64,000 nt of DNA from Massilia sp. CFBP 13721 (GCF_014842025.1 NZ_JACYUY010000009.1:86938-150937); one strand, 5' to 3'; numbered from the stretch's first letter, positions 41,763 through 52,222 are shown. Program-made: numbers and translations. Notes: generated from the sequence alone by a model not told the origin.

Positions 41763-43034
41763 TCAGCGCCTGGGCGCTTCCGAAAACTTCAGTTCGTCGA
41801 CGTCGCCGAAGCCTTCGTAATCGGAGGTGATGATGCGCTCGCCCACGGCGAGCCCTTCGAGCACTTCGACCGACTGCGGATTCTGCCGGCCGAGCACGAT
41901 GTTGCTGCGCCGCGCGGAGCGGCCGTCGGCCGCCAGCACATAGGCCCAGCGTCCGTTGGTGTGGCGGTAGAAGCCGCCCTTGTCGACCACCCGGGTCATG
42001 CGCGACTCCGACAGGCTAAGGTCGATCTGCAGGGTCTGGCCGCGTTTCAGGCCCTCGGGCGCCGCGCCGACGAAATTCAGGTCGGCCTGGAACACGCTGT
42101 TCTTGACGTCCGGGTAGATCTTGGCCACGACCACCTCATAGGGCTTGCCGTTGAACTCGAACTTGCCCTTCTGCCCCGGAGCGACCTTGGAAATGTAGAA
42201 CTGGTCGATGTCGGCGCGCACCATGAAGCTGCCGAGCTGGTCGATCTGGGCGATGCGCTGCCAGCGCAGGATGCTCTGCCCGACCTCGACGTTCAGGCTC
42301 GAGAGCTGGCCGTCGATCGGCGCGCGCACCTTCAGGCTCTCGATGATCTGGGTGAGCATTTCCATGTTGCGGTCCACGCTCGCGATCGAGGAATCGATCT
42401 GTTTGATCTGCTGGTGCTCGAGCGCCGTCTCCTGGCGGATGCGCTCGCGCAGCAAGTCGCGCTTTTCCTTGTAGTGCGTCAGCTGGTCGCGCTGGGTCGC
42501 GAAGGCTTCCTTCGACAGGAAGGGCGTCGGGTTGTTGGCCAGCTTCTCGTAGCGGGCGAACTTGGCTTCGGCGTCGGCGATCTTGTATTCCAGGTCGAGC
42601 AGCTGGTCCTTGAGGATCAGGTTCGACTGCGTCAGGCTGATCTTCGAATTGCGCAGCTGGTTCAGGTTTTCCAGCAGGCGCGTTTCGGCATCGATGTTTT
42701 CCTTTTGCGCGCCGTTGTTGGAAAACGCCAGGATCAGGTCGCCCTTCTTCACCATGTCGCCGCTGCGCAGGTAGATCTTGTCGACGATGCCGCCTTCCTG
42801 CACGTCGAGAAACACCGTATTCTTCGGCAGCGCGCTGCCGTTGATGGCGGCGTATTCCTGGAACTGGCTGTTGCGCACCTGCGCCGTGCTCAGGCGGCTG
42901 GCGTCGATGCTGAGCCGGCTCTTGCTGGCGTTGGCGGCGGCCATGCTCACGGCCGCCCCGACACTGATCACCCCTGCGGCAACCGCCGCGATCTTGCGGC
43001 CGGGCCACTTCTTCTTTTCGATTACACGGTCCAT
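41763..43034 (-). CDS. HlyD/MacA-type periplasmic adaptor
   Basis: A 423-aa protein with an N-terminal membrane anchor (AAVAAGVISVGAAVSMAAA) and a biotinyl-lipoyl-like half (VQEGGIVDKIYLRSGDMVKKGD). A long charged coiled-coil hairpin (about 110-215) precedes the second lipoyl half and beta-barrel region (VRAPIDGQL). Such adaptors bridge inner-membrane ABC pumps to TolC-type channels. It lies in unit B with the MacB-like ATPase and permease, so export of the peptide product is the likely job. Confidence 0.92.
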   Translation of the reverse strand: MDRVIEKKKWPGRKIAAVAAGVISVGAAVSMAAANASKSRLSIDASRLSTAQVRNSQFQEYAAINGSALPKNTVFLDVQEGGIVDKIYLRSGDMVKKGDLILAFSNNGAQKENIDAETRLLENLNQLRNSKISLTQSNLILKDQLLDLEYKIADAEAKFARYEKLANNPTPFLSKEAFATQRDQLTHYKEKRDLLRERIRQETALEHQQIKQIDSSIASVDRNMEMLTQIIESLKVRAPIDGQLSSLNVEVGQSILRWQRIAQIDQLGSFMVRADIDQFYISKVAPGQKGKFEFNGKPYEVVVAKIYPDVKNSVFQADLNFVGAAPEGLKRGQTLQIDLSLSESRMTRVVDKGGFYRHTNGRWAYVLAADGRSARRSNIVLGRQNPQSVEVLEGLAVGERIITSDYEGFGDVDELKFSEAPRR

Positions 43035-43053
43035 GATGGTCGTTCAGGCTGGT

Positions 43054-44292
43054 TCAGTTTTCGGCCGGCACGAAGCCGACGGGAGCGGGACGGCGGTCGA
43101 GCAGCGACAGCAAGGGGCCCGCCATGACGGTCGTGGCGATCGCCATGACGAGGAACATGGTGAACAGGTCGGCCCCGATCAGGCCGGCGTCGAGCCCGAT
43201 CTTGAGCACGATGACTTCCATCAGGCCGCGCGCATTCATCAGCGCGCCGATCGACATCGACATGCGCGGCGCGCAGCCGCCCAGGCGGGCGCCGACGAAG
43301 CCGCCGGCGATCTTGCCGACCACGGCGGTGACCAGGATCAGGGCGAACACCCAGGCCGTTTCGTCGCCGAAGGCGCCGGCGCTGGTCTTCAGGCCGGCCA
43401 GCGCGAAGAAGACCGGCATCAGCACCACGACCGCGACCGGTTCGACGCGTTCGCTGAACCACTTGACGAGGCGGTCGTCGCGCGGCAGGCACAGGCCGAA
43501 CAGGAAGGCGCCGAACACCGCGTCGATGTGGATGCGCTTGGTGAAGTAGCCGGCGACGAAGACGCCGATGACGATCACCGTGAAGATCTCGTTGCTCGGC
43601 TTGCCGTTGGGCGGCAGCATGCGCGCGACCAGGGGCCGCACCACGCCGAACAGCACGGCCACCAGCAGCGTCAGGCCGGTGAGCAGTTCCACCGCATTGT
43701 TCCAGTTGCCCTGGGCGCTGGCGACGATGACGACCAGGCCGACCATGACCCAGGCCAGCAGGTCGGAAAACGCGGCCGACGACAGCGCCAGCTGGCCCAG
43801 CTCGGTGTGGGCGATGGCGCGGTCCTTCAGGATGCGCGCCAGTACCGGAAACGCGGTGATCGAGAACGCGACCGCGATGAACGCGCCGAACGCGAAGAAC
43901 GGCACGCCCGGCGGCGCGAAACGCTCGAACAGCAGCGGCGAGATGGCCGCGCCCAGCAGCAGCGGCAGCAGCACCGAGATGGTGCCGATCGAGACCACCG
44001 GCACCATCATGGTTTTCGGGCCGCTGGGCGCGCGCATCTCGAGGCCGACGATGAACATGAACAGCACCACCCCGACCTGGACCAGGCCTTCGAGGCCGGC
44101 CAGCGTGTGCACGGCGAAGAGCTGGGCGTGGATCTCGGGGAACAGCGCGCCGCAGATGCCGGGCCCCAGCAGCAGGCCGGCGAACATTTCGCTGACGACG
44201 GAGGGCTGGCCGAAACGGCTCAGGACCAGCCCGACCAGTTTGGCCGTGCCGAGGATGACGACGAGTTGAATCAGGACGGGATGATCGAGCAT
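43054..44292 (-). CDS. cation:proton antiporter (CPA2/KefB-like)
   Basis: A 412-aa membrane protein with about 12 hydrophobic segments. It starts at the ATG at 44292 (AGG upstream); the longer open frame upstream is non-coding. Signature regions include SRFGQPSVVSEMFAGLLLGP, AFSITAFPVLARIL and GALMNARGLMEVIVLKIG, typical of the Na+/H+ exchanger fold without a C-terminal TrkA-N domain. It is the first gene of unit B, so it is expressed with the exporter. The role is uncertain: ion homeostasis, self-protection from a membrane-active product, or proton-coupled export. Confidence 0.92.
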   Translation of the reverse strand: MLDHPVLIQLVVILGTAKLVGLVLSRFGQPSVVSEMFAGLLLGPGICGALFPEIHAQLFAVHTLAGLEGLVQVGVVLFMFIVGLEMRAPSGPKTMMVPVVSIGTISVLLPLLLGAAISPLLFERFAPPGVPFFAFGAFIAVAFSITAFPVLARILKDRAIAHTELGQLALSSAAFSDLLAWVMVGLVVIVASAQGNWNNAVELLTGLTLLVAVLFGVVRPLVARMLPPNGKPSNEIFTVIVIGVFVAGYFTKRIHIDAVFGAFLFGLCLPRDDRLVKWFSERVEPVAVVVLMPVFFALAGLKTSAGAFGDETAWVFALILVTAVVGKIAGGFVGARLGGCAPRMSMSIGALMNARGLMEVIVLKIGLDAGLIGADLFTMFLVMAIATTVMAGPLLSLLDRRPAPVGFVPAEN

Positions 44293-44405
44293 GACGGATA
44301 CCTGTTCTTGATGAAAAGTTGAACTGCCGTGCCGCCAACGGAGCCAGTAAAACCCTGGGCTCCTGCAGCTGGATCGCTTCGCTCGGGATGCGCTGAAGCA
44401 GGTCG

Positions 44406-44438
44406 AGAATAGCGAAAGCTTATTACGACGATGTAACG
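44406..44438 (-). promoter_or_regulatory. direct-repeat promoter of unit B
   Basis: Reading leftwards from 44438, CGTTAC-ATCGT-CGTAAT is followed by TATTCT at 44411-44406, again 27 bp from the repeat start. It lies about 114 bp upstream of the antiporter start and just downstream of the broken metallophosphoesterase. Confidence 0.72.
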
Positions 44439-44443
44439 GTCTT

Positions 44444-44702
44444 TCAAAATAAATGCGTGCCTGAAACCATGTCCGGCGCCGGCAATATCTGGCGCAGGTA
44501 CCGCTCGACGCCGCCCGCTTCCACGTGGCGCTGGTGCGGATACCCATACGACACTTCCTCGAAGCGCACGCCGTCGATGCGGCAGGTCGACGGCATGTGC
44601 AGGTGGCCCGACACCACCACGCGCACTGAAGCCGGTATGCCAGTGGTGCGTGGCCGCGCTGCCGCCCCACAGGCAAAAGCGCGGATGCGCCGGCAAGCGC
44701 AC
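44444..44702 (-). pseudogene. metallophosphoesterase remnant (PptH-like), truncated and frameshifted
   Basis: Directly after the PPTase stop (TAA at 44705-44703), one frame gives LPAHPRFCLWGG...HWHTGFS. A second frame then continues with VRVVVSGHLHMPSTC, DGVRFEEVSYGYP and YLRQILP, ending at 44444. Joined, these match the C-terminal third of calcineurin-like phosphoesterases (the GHLH metal motif). The first two thirds are absent and a +1 shift separates the pieces, so no functional enzyme is expected. In mycobacteria such a gene (PptH, a phosphopantetheinyl hydrolase) neighbours the PPTase gene, which makes the position suggestive. The recognition is by memory of the family. Confidence 0.65.
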
Positions 44703-45456
<754 letters not shown>

Positions 45457-45476
<20 letters not shown>

Positions 45477-46452
45477 GCCCGGCTCCCGCGAGTATGCCGT
45501 GCGATCGGGTGGCGGGACCGACGAAACCGGAAAACGCCGATTCGACCCTGCCGTAGCCGTTCCAGACCTTGTAGCCGAGCCGGGCCCTGAGCCGCTCCGG
45601 CATCGTTTCCCACAGGCTGTCGTCGAGCCCGAGCATCATGTTCTCCTGTTGACGGAACTGGGGCGCGCAAAAGGTCGACAGGATGCCGATGCGATCCGGC
45701 GCGCCCAGGTTGGCGCCGTTGCCGTGCCACAGGCGGCCGTCGAACACCAGCAAGGTGCCGGCCGGCGCTTCCGGCTGCACGAGCGCGTAGTCCTGCGCCG
45801 CGTCCTTGCGCGGGTAAGCGCCCGACAGGTGGGTGCCCGGCACGATTTCGGTGGCGCCGTTTTCACGCGTGAAATCGGTCAGCAGCCATACCGCCGTCAC
45901 CGTGACGGGCGGCGCGATCCCCAGCGCCGGATCGGGACTGGTGAATTCCGGCGCCGGATGGCGCGAGATGTTCGCCGCGCGCCGGTGCGCGCTGTCCGCG
46001 CGGGCCGGCTGCGGCATCCACCACTGGTCGGTGTGCAGGCCCATCCTGACCGAGCCGGCGCGCACGATGTTGGCCGACAGTGTCGAGAGCAGGAAGTCCT
46101 CGCCCAGCACGTGGCCGACCAGTTCGTCGATGAGCGGATGCACCACCAGGTCGCGGAACACCTGGCCCTTGTTGACCAGCATGAACAGGCGCTGGTTGAC
46201 GCCACCGTCCTTTTCCTGGAAGGCCGCGGCCTCGCGGAACTGGCCGCGCGCATTCAGCACTTCCTGGTTGAAGCCGCCGTCGCGGAAAGCGACGCCGCGC
46301 TCCTGCTCGGCCCTGGCCTGTTCGACCACCCGGCTGCGGGCGGCCTCGATCTCGCGCGCCGAGAGCGCGCCGTCGACCATGCAAAAGCCGTGCACGTCGA
46401 GGTCCCGCCTGGCCTGGGCCAGGTCGCGTGTCGCCTTGAATTCCTGCTGCAT
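45457..46452 (-). CDS. PhyH-family Fe(II)/2-oxoglutarate hydroxylase (HxD)
   Basis: A 331-aa oxygenase with the full facial triad: His140-Thr-Asp142 (GLHTDQWW) and His243 (RLWHGNGAN), with Arg254 as probable 2-oxoglutarate ligand. The Asp makes it a hydroxylase rather than a halogenase, in contrast to the HxA enzyme at 51311-52222. It lies between the decarboxylase-containing NRPS module and the PPTase in unit C. By position, a carrier-bound residue on that NRPS module is a plausible substrate. If that is beta-alanine, the product could be isoserine or a similar hydroxy-beta-amino acid (inference). Confidence 0.9.
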
Positions 46453-46495
46453 GAAGTGCTCCTGTTCTTGTTGTCGTCGCGGGCGGCGCGGGTCG

Positions 46496-49400
46496 TCAGA
46501 CCAGCGCCGCCTGCAATTCGTCGATCATTCCCGCGATGTCGGCCAGGCAGGGCTGCACGTAGAAGGACTGGTAGCTGAGTTCGACCGCGAACTCGCTGCG
46601 GATCTCCTGCTGCAGGCTGGCCGCGGCCATCGAGTGCCCGCCGATATCGAAGAAGTTGTCGCCGATGGCCAGCTGCTCGCGCCCGAGCACCTTGCGGCAC
46701 AGGCGCAGCAGCCGTTCCTCGGTGGCGCTCGGCGGTGCGCCGGCGGCGGCCGCGGGGGTGGCCGGCAGCTGCGCGGCCAGCGCCCCGCGGTCGACCTTGC
46801 CGCTGGCCGCCAGCGGCAGCGACGCCACCAGGTGCAGGCGCTGCGGCACCATCGGCGCCGGCAGCACGGCCAGCAGCTGGCGCCGGATCGCCTGGCGCAC
46901 CGCGCCGGCCTGGGCGCGCCCGGCGCGCGGCACCACCCAGGCTTCCAGCGTGGCGTCGCCGGCGCGCTGCCCGGCCACCACCGCGCACTGCGCCACCTCG
47001 GGCAGGCGCGCCAGGCAGGCTTCGACCTCGGCCAGCTGCACCTTCACGCCGCGCACCTTGACCTGGCGGTCGCGCCGCCCGCTGTAGGCAAGCTCGCCGC
47101 CGGCCAGGCGCAGGCCGAAGTCGCCGGTGCGGTACAGCCGCTGGCCGGGCCTGAACGGATGCGCGACGAACGCGTCGCCGGCGTCCTCGCCGTGCAGGTA
47201 GCCCAGCGCCAGCCCGGCGCCGCCGACGTACAGTTCGCCCTCGGCGCCGTCCGGCAGCAAGCGTCCGGCGCCGTCGAGCACCAGGATTTCGGTATTCGCG
47301 ATCGGGCGCCCGATCGGCACCAGGTGGCGCTCGGCGCCCGCGCCTGCGCGCTCGCCGGCCAGCGCCGGGGCGATCGACTGGCGCGCCTGGCCGTCGGCCG
47401 CGCGGCCCTCGACCAGCGCGTCGGCAATCTCGAGCTGGTTGGCTAGGTTGTCGAGCAGGTCCTGGTCGCCCGTCAGCGGGTTCGAGATGACCACCCGGAA
47501 CACGGTGATCTTTTCAAGCCCGTGGCGCTGGCTGCGCACGTCGGTCTTCGACACGAAGGTTTTACCCTGCAAGAACTGCTGCTGCTGGATGGCGGCGACG
47601 GCGCGGCTGATCTCGGCGTTGTCGGCGGCGCTCAGCACCTCCTTGTGACGCAGGCGCATGGGGATGTAGCGGTAGTTCAGGATGTTGATCTGCGGCGAAC
47701 CGACCAGCTCGAAAGCCGGGTGGGCGGCCACCAGGCCGGCGAAATAGGCGGCGGCGTCGATGCCCTGGTCGACCAGCGCGCCGATGCCGCGCCCGGTCAT
47801 GATGTGCAGCATGGCGTGCAGCGCCAGGAAGATGGCCGGACGCGAGCCTTCGATGGTGTACTGCCCCATGTCGAAGCTGCCCGACTGGCCCTGGTAGACC
47901 GCCTGCACCGAGCTGGCATGGATCGCCTTCGGGTCGCGCAGCAGGCAGACGCTGATCCCCTGCGGCACGAACAGCTGCTTGTGCGGGCACAGCGTGATCG
48001 AGTCGGCGCGCTCGATGCCGTCGAGCAGGCCGCGGTAGCGCTCGGAAAAGATCATCGCGCCGCCCCAGGCCGCATCGACGTGGAAGTGCACGCCGTGGCG
48101 CGCCGCCACCTCCGCCATCGCGGCGATCGGATCGATCGTGCCGGTTTCGGTGGCGCCGGCGATCGCGATGACCGCCACCGGCAGCAGCTTGCGCTCGCCG
48201 CACAGGCGCAGGCTGGCCTCGAGGTCGGCCAGGTCGGCTTTCTGCTGGGCGTCCTGCTTCAGCACCAGGATGTTGCGCTCGCCGATGCCGAGGATGGCCG
48301 CGGCCTTGCGGATCGAATAATGGGCCAGGCCGGATGCGATGATGGCGAAGCCCTCGTAGCCGCGGCGGCGCGCCAGTTCGAAGGCGCCCTGCTCGCTGAT
48401 CTCGGCCTTGCTGAAGCCGAGCTCCAGCAAGGCGGCATTGCGCGCATTCCACATCGCCGTGATGTTGGCGCTGCTGCCGCCGCTGACCACCAGTCCGAAC
48501 ACGTTGTGCGGGTCCTGGATGCGTCCTGTGTAGTCGCTCTCGCCGTAGAACTCGCGGTGCAGCATGGCCAGCGTCTGGCGCTCGAGGAAGGTGAGCGACT
48601 TCGAGGTTTCGATCTTGACCATGTTCTGGTTCAGGCGCGCCACCAATGCGCTGATCTCGGGCATGAAGTCCGGCAGCGCCGAGGTCATGTGCCCGATGAA
48701 CTTGCGGGACGCGACGTTGACGCTGTAGGGCACGATGTCGCGCTCCATCCAGGCGAAATATTCCTGCGCCGAGACCGGCGTGGCCGGCACGCGCGGGTCG
48801 AGGAAGCGTTCCTTGAGCTGGTCGAGGCTGACGCCCGGCAGCGTGATCCGCTCGCCGTCGCCGCCGCGGGCCGTGCGTGCGGCCGCTGCCGTCGCGGCCG
48901 CGGCGGCACTGCGGAAATGGTCGGGCAAGCCGTGGCGCGGCTCGTCGGGCACCTCGTAGCAGCTGCTGTCGGCGCCGGTCTCGGTCAGGCCGTAGATATT
49001 GAACAGGCGCACGCCCGGCAACAGGTTGAAAAAGCGCCGCGCCAGCACCGCGTCGAGCGCGTCGCCGCTGCAGGCGACCGAGCGCAGCGCGCGCAGGCGG
49101 GCGAAGCCGGGCTGCTCGGCCAGGCGCGCCAGCACGAAGGGCGCCACGGTCAGGCGGGTCACGCCGTACTGCGCCAGACGCTCGACCATGGCGCGCGCGT
49201 CGCGCACCGTGTCCTCGGACAGGATGACCAGCGCGCGGCCGGTCAGCAGCGGCTGGAACATTTCGGCCACGTGGTCGACGAAGCCGGTCGCGCTCTTCAT
49301 GCAGAACAGGTCGTCGGGCTCCTGGCCCAGCGCCTGCCCGGCCCAGCGCACGCGGTTGACCGCGCCGGCATGGCCGCCGATGACGCCCTTGGGCGCACCG

Positions 49401-51226
49401 CTGGAACCGGAGGTATACATGACGTAGGCGGCGGCCTGCGCGGCGCCGCTCGGGGCGGCGCCGGCCGTGGCGGCGGGGAGCTGGTCGATCCGCTTCCAGT
49501 GCCCGCCGCTGATGGCGGCGCCGGCGTGCAGCACCAGCGCCAGGCCGGCGCCGCCGTCGATGGCGTGGATGCGGGCCAGCGGCAAGCCGGTGTCGAGCGG
49601 TACGAACAGCGCGCCGCAGCGCAGCACGGCGAGCACGCACACGACATAGTCGGCCGAGCGCGGCAGGTACAGGCCGATGCGGTCGCCGGGGCGGATGCCG
49701 GCTTGCGCGAGGCGCGCCGCCAGGCTGGCGGCGGCCTGCTCGAGCGCGCCGTAGCCGAGGTGCAGCGCGCCGTCGATCAGGGCGACCGCGTCGGGCGCGG
49801 CCAGGGCCTGGGCGCGGAACAGCCCGTCCAGGGTGTCAAGCGGCGCACCAGGCGTGGAAGCAGCATCCGGCGCGTCCGCCGCTTCCAGTTCGGCCAGGGC
49901 GCGGTAGGGATTGGCCAGCACGCTGCCGAGCAAGCGGTCGAGCTCGTGAGCGAAGCGGACCATGGTGGCGCGTTCGAACAGCGCGCTGGCATACTCGAGC
50001 GCGAAGTGCAGGCCGCCGCCGAGGCTGGCGCGTACCTTCAGCTCGATATCGCTGTGCGACACCGAGCTGGCCGGCTCGCGCGGATAGCGGCGGCTCGGTG
50101 CGCCACCGTCGTTGCAGATGGCCGACAGGTCGGGATGGCGGTATTCGAAGGCGAGCTGGCAGAACGGTGCGCAGGCGCTGGCGCCCTCGTGGCCATCATG
50201 CTCCCCGCCTTCGAGCAGGGTCTCCAGCGGCACGGCGCCGCGGGCGGCGTAGGCGTTTTCCAGCGCGGCGGCCAGGCCGAGGAAGGTGACGCCGTCGTCG
50301 AGCCGGGCCTGCACCGGATAATGGTCGAACAGGGTCTCGACGGCGAGCGCGCCGGCCACGGCGCGCGGCAGGTGCGCCACGCCGATCTGGACGCTCTGGC
50401 GGCGCGCCAGGCGCGCCGCGCCGATCGCGAACAGCGCCATGATGCCGAATTGCTGCGGCAGGCAGGCGCCGTTGAGCAAGGCGCGCAGGCGCCCGATCTT
50501 GTGGCGGTCGATCGCAAATTCGTAGCGCGCGCTGGCGAAGTCCCGCGGCGCGCCGCGCGGGCGGTCGGTCGGCAGCGGCTGCGCGGATGGCCGCGGCGGC
50601 GCGCCGGAGGCGGCGGCCGCGGACGCAGCGGCGGCCGCGCGTCCCGGCGCCGCCGGAGCGCGTTCGGCGCGGCCGGTCAGCGCCGACTTGAGGCGCTCGA
50701 ACACCAGCTCGAGCTGGGCGCGCGTCATGACGAAGCGGTGGAAGGTCAGCACCAGGCAGGTCGTGTCCGAGGCGGCCTGGCGTGCGATCGTGATCCTGAG
50801 CGGGAATTCGGTGGCAAGGTCGAAGGCATGGGCGCGCTCGGACTGGTACAGCCTGTCCATGAAGGCGCCCAGCTCGTCGTGGCGGGGTTCGGGCAAGGCG
50901 TCCGGGCCGATGGCCGCCTCGAAGACCGGCACGGCGCTGCGCGCGCCGGGGCGCCAGCAAGGCAGGCCGCCCTGCACGTCCAGGGTCGAATGGTATTGCG
51001 GATTGTCGTCGAGGATGGGGTCCAGCAGCGCCACCAGCGCGGCGCGCGAAGGCGCGCCTTCCAGGTCGACGCAAAGGACCTCGTTCGGTTTCGATGGGGC
51101 GCCGGCGCCCTGCTCGATGCGCCACAGGCGGCGCTGGGCCGGATGGAACGCAGGCGCCGCGGGGGTGCAAGTGCTGGCGCAACTGCTGGCGCTACTGAAA
51201 ACGCAGCTGGTGAGTGAGTCGGACAT
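46496..51226 (-). CDS. NRPS module with PLP decarboxylase inside the A domain: C*-A-[DC]-A-T
   Basis: A 1,576-aa protein from the ATG at 51226 (a TTG three codons upstream is possible). The C-like domain (1-450) has FHRFVMTR where HHxxxDG belongs, so it is probably inactive. The A domain begins near 470: YTSGSSGAPKG (about 604), FVDHVAE (649), YGLTETGAD (745). It breaks off, and about 540 residues containing a complete group II PLP decarboxylase follow. The A domain resumes at VPIGRPIANT (about 1303) with GRRDRQVKVRG (1388) and SGKVDR, then T (DIGGHSM, 1527). Both A halves are intact. The code read by eye, VDATASIADK, lacks Asp235 and resembles beta-alanine codes. It should act as a separate loading module whose product must be handed on. 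Confidence 0.93.
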   Translation of the reverse strand: MSDSLTSCVFSSASSCASTCTPAAPAFHPAQRRLWRIEQGAGAPSKPNEVLCVDLEGAPSRAALVALLDPILDDNPQYHSTLDVQGGLPCWRPGARSAVPVFEAAIGPDALPEPRHDELGAFMDRLYQSERAHAFDLATEFPLRITIARQAASDTTCLVLTFHRFVMTRAQLELVFERLKSALTGRAERAPAAPGRAAAAASAAAASGAPPRPSAQPLPTDRPRGAPRDFASARYEFAIDRHKIGRLRALLNGACLPQQFGIMALFAIGAARLARRQSVQIGVAHLPRAVAGALAVETLFDHYPVQARLDDGVTFLGLAAALENAYAARGAVPLETLLEGGEHDGHEGASACAPFCQLAFEYRHPDLSAICNDGGAPSRRYPREPASSVSHSDIELKVRASLGGGLHFALEYASALFERATMVRFAHELDRLLGSVLANPYRALAELEAADAPDAASTPGAPLDTLDGLFRAQALAAPDAVALIDGALHLGYGALEQAAASLAARLAQAGIRPGDRIGLYLPRSADYVVCVLAVLRCGALFVPLDTGLPLARIHAIDGGAGLALVLHAGAAISGGHWKRIDQLPAATAGAAPSGAAQAAAYVMYTSGSSGAPKGVIGGHAGAVNRVRWAGQALGQEPDDLFCMKSATGFVDHVAEMFQPLLTGRALVILSEDTVRDARAMVERLAQYGVTRLTVAPFVLARLAEQPGFARLRALRSVACSGDALDAVLARRFFNLLPGVRLFNIYGLTETGADSSCYEVPDEPRHGLPDHFRSAAAAATAAAARTARGGDGERITLPGVSLDQLKERFLDPRVPATPVSAQEYFAWMERDIVPYSVNVASRKFIGHMTSALPDFMPEISALVARLNQNMVKIETSKSLTFLERQTLAMLHREFYGESDYTGRIQDPHNVFGLVVSGGSSANITAMWNARNAALLELGFSKAEISEQGAFELARRRGYEGFAIIASGLAHYSIRKAAAILGIGERNILVLKQDAQQKADLADLEASLRLCGERKLLPVAVIAIAGATETGTIDPIAAMAEVAARHGVHFHVDAAWGGAMIFSERYRGLLDGIERADSITLCPHKQLFVPQGISVCLLRDPKAIHASSVQAVYQGQSGSFDMGQYTIEGSRPAIFLALHAMLHIMTGRGIGALVDQGIDAAAYFAGLVAAHPAFELVGSPQINILNYRYIPMRLRHKEVLSAADNAEISRAVAAIQQQQFLQGKTFVSKTDVRSQRHGLEKITVFRVVISNPLTGDQDLLDNLANQLEIADALVEGRAADGQARQSIAPALAGERAGAGAERHLVPIGRPIANTEILVLDGAGRLLPDGAEGELYVGGAGLALGYLHGEDAGDAFVAHPFRPGQRLYRTGDFGLRLAGGELAYSGRRDRQVKVRGVKVQLAEVEACLARLPEVAQCAVVAGQRAGDATLEAWVVPRAGRAQAGAVRQAIRRQLLAVLPAPMVPQRLHLVASLPLAASGKVDRGALAAQLPATPAAAAGAPPSATEERLLRLCRKVLGREQLAIGDNFFDIGGHSMAAASLQQEIRSEFAVELSYQSFYVQPCLADIAGMIDELQAALV
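47322..48948 (-). other. PanP-like (aspartate 1-decarboxylase type) PLP domain inserted between A5 and A6
   Basis: The insert has FIGHMTSALPDF, NQNMVKIETSKSLT and SGGSSANITA (PLP phosphate), HVDAAWGG (Asp to pyridine N, about 1050) and CPHKQLFVPQG (Schiff-base Lys, about 1086). GKTFVS comes near the C-terminus. These blocks match the PanP branch of glutamate-decarboxylase-like enzymes, known for aspartate to beta-alanine conversion. An Ala/Thr-rich linker at its front and a Gly/Ala-rich linker at its back join it to the A domain. In the related uninterrupted A1 of the two-module NRPS, about 12 residues stand in its place. Substrate identity is inferred from the family and from the host A-domain code. 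Confidence 0.88.
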
Positions 51227-51310
51227 GATAGCCAATCGGACGCTGTTGCCGTTAACACTACGAAAGCCGCTTCGGAACGCCGCACGGGCGTTCCCGAAGC
51301 GCCGGTTACA

Positions 51311-52222
51311 TCAGGCGGCGAAGGCCGTGCCGCGGGCGTTCTGCGTCAGCACCTTGTTGTGCCTGAACTTGTCTTCGCCCGACACCACGACGACGCCGTA
51401 CTTGTCCAGCGACAGGGTGCTGCCGTATTCCTGGATGCTGTCGGTGCCCGGATAGATGCGCACGCTGGACGGCACGTAGCGCGCGGTGAATCCCAGGCGG
51501 GTGCGGTTCTTGGTCGTGTTGGCGTACGAGGCATGCATCAGCGTCGACCAGAACATCACGCTCTGGCCAGGCTTCATCACCATCGACACCGCCTTCGAAT
51601 CGTCCGGCACCCAGTCGGGGTCCTTCTGCAGGTTGCGGTAGTCGTAGCCGAAGAAGCCCTGCTTCTGGCCATTCTTCTCGAGCTGGTTGATCTGTTCCGG
51701 CGAGTACTTCATTTCCTTGGTCTCGTCGTAGAACATTTCCTCGTGGGTGCCCGGGATGAAGCGCAGGCAGCCGTTGTCGAGATCGGAGTCGGTCACCGCG
51801 GTCCACACCGTCAGCGCGCCGCCGAAGTCGGCGTCGGGCCACACCACTTGCGGGTTGCCGGAAGCGTGGCCGAAGGTGTCGGCCTGGTGCCAGTCGGTGC
51901 CTTCGTCGCCCGGATATTTCGGGAACATCTCCGAACGCCAGCACAGCAGGTCCGGGCCCAGCACGCTCTCGACCTTGTCGAGAATGCGGCGCTGCATGAT
52001 GTGGCGGCTGAAGAAATCGATGTCGAGGTGGCGGTCGTAGCCGGCCAGCAGGCTGGTGTGCTCGAGGTCGTAGATGGCATGCTTGCGGTCGAAAATCTCG
52101 GCGCGCAGCTGCTTGTAGTTCGCGGTCATCTCTTCGGGATCATATACGTCGAACGGACCGTGGAACCCGTTTTCCCTGAACGCCTTCAGTTCGTCTTCGG
52201 TCAAACTAAATGTCTTTTTCAT
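51311..52222 (-). CDS. SyrB2-like non-haem Fe(II)/2-oxoglutarate halogenase
   Basis: A 303-aa PhyH-fold enzyme. The key motif is DWHQADTF with His112-Gln-Ala114: the usual Asp/Glu iron ligand is Ala, leaving room for chloride, as in SyrB2 (His116/Ala118). The second iron His is His230 (STLMHASY) and Arg248 is the likely 2-oxoglutarate ligand. Shared blocks with SyrB2, recalled from memory, include FPKYPGDEGTDWHQADTF and FWSTLMHASY. Such enzymes chlorinate unactivated methyl groups of aminoacyl groups on a dedicated carrier protein, which here is encoded next door (52290-52547). I chose the ATG at 52222 with CGGAG upstream; a TTG two codons earlier is possible. Chlorination versus bromination cannot be told. 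Confidence 0.93.
   Translation of the reverse strand: MKKTFSLTEDELKAFRENGFHGPFDVYDPEEMTANYKQLRAEIFDRKHAIYDLEHTSLLAGYDRHLDIDFFSRHIMQRRILDKVESVLGPDLLCWRSEMFPKYPGDEGTDWHQADTFGHASGNPQVVWPDADFGGALTVWTAVTDSDLDNGCLRFIPGTHEEMFYDETKEMKYSPEQINQLEKNGQKQGFFGYDYRNLQKDPDWVPDDSKAVSMVMKPGQSVMFWSTLMHASYANTTKNRTRLGFTARYVPSSVRIYPGTDSIQEYGSTLSLDKYGVVVVSGEDKFRHNKVLTQNARGTAFAA

Noticed and set aside
44338..44366. GGAGCC...GGCTCC hairpin in the antiporter leader as a terminator.
   Set aside because: It has only six pairs, an interrupted inner stem and no T-run, and it lies between the unit B promoter and its first gene.
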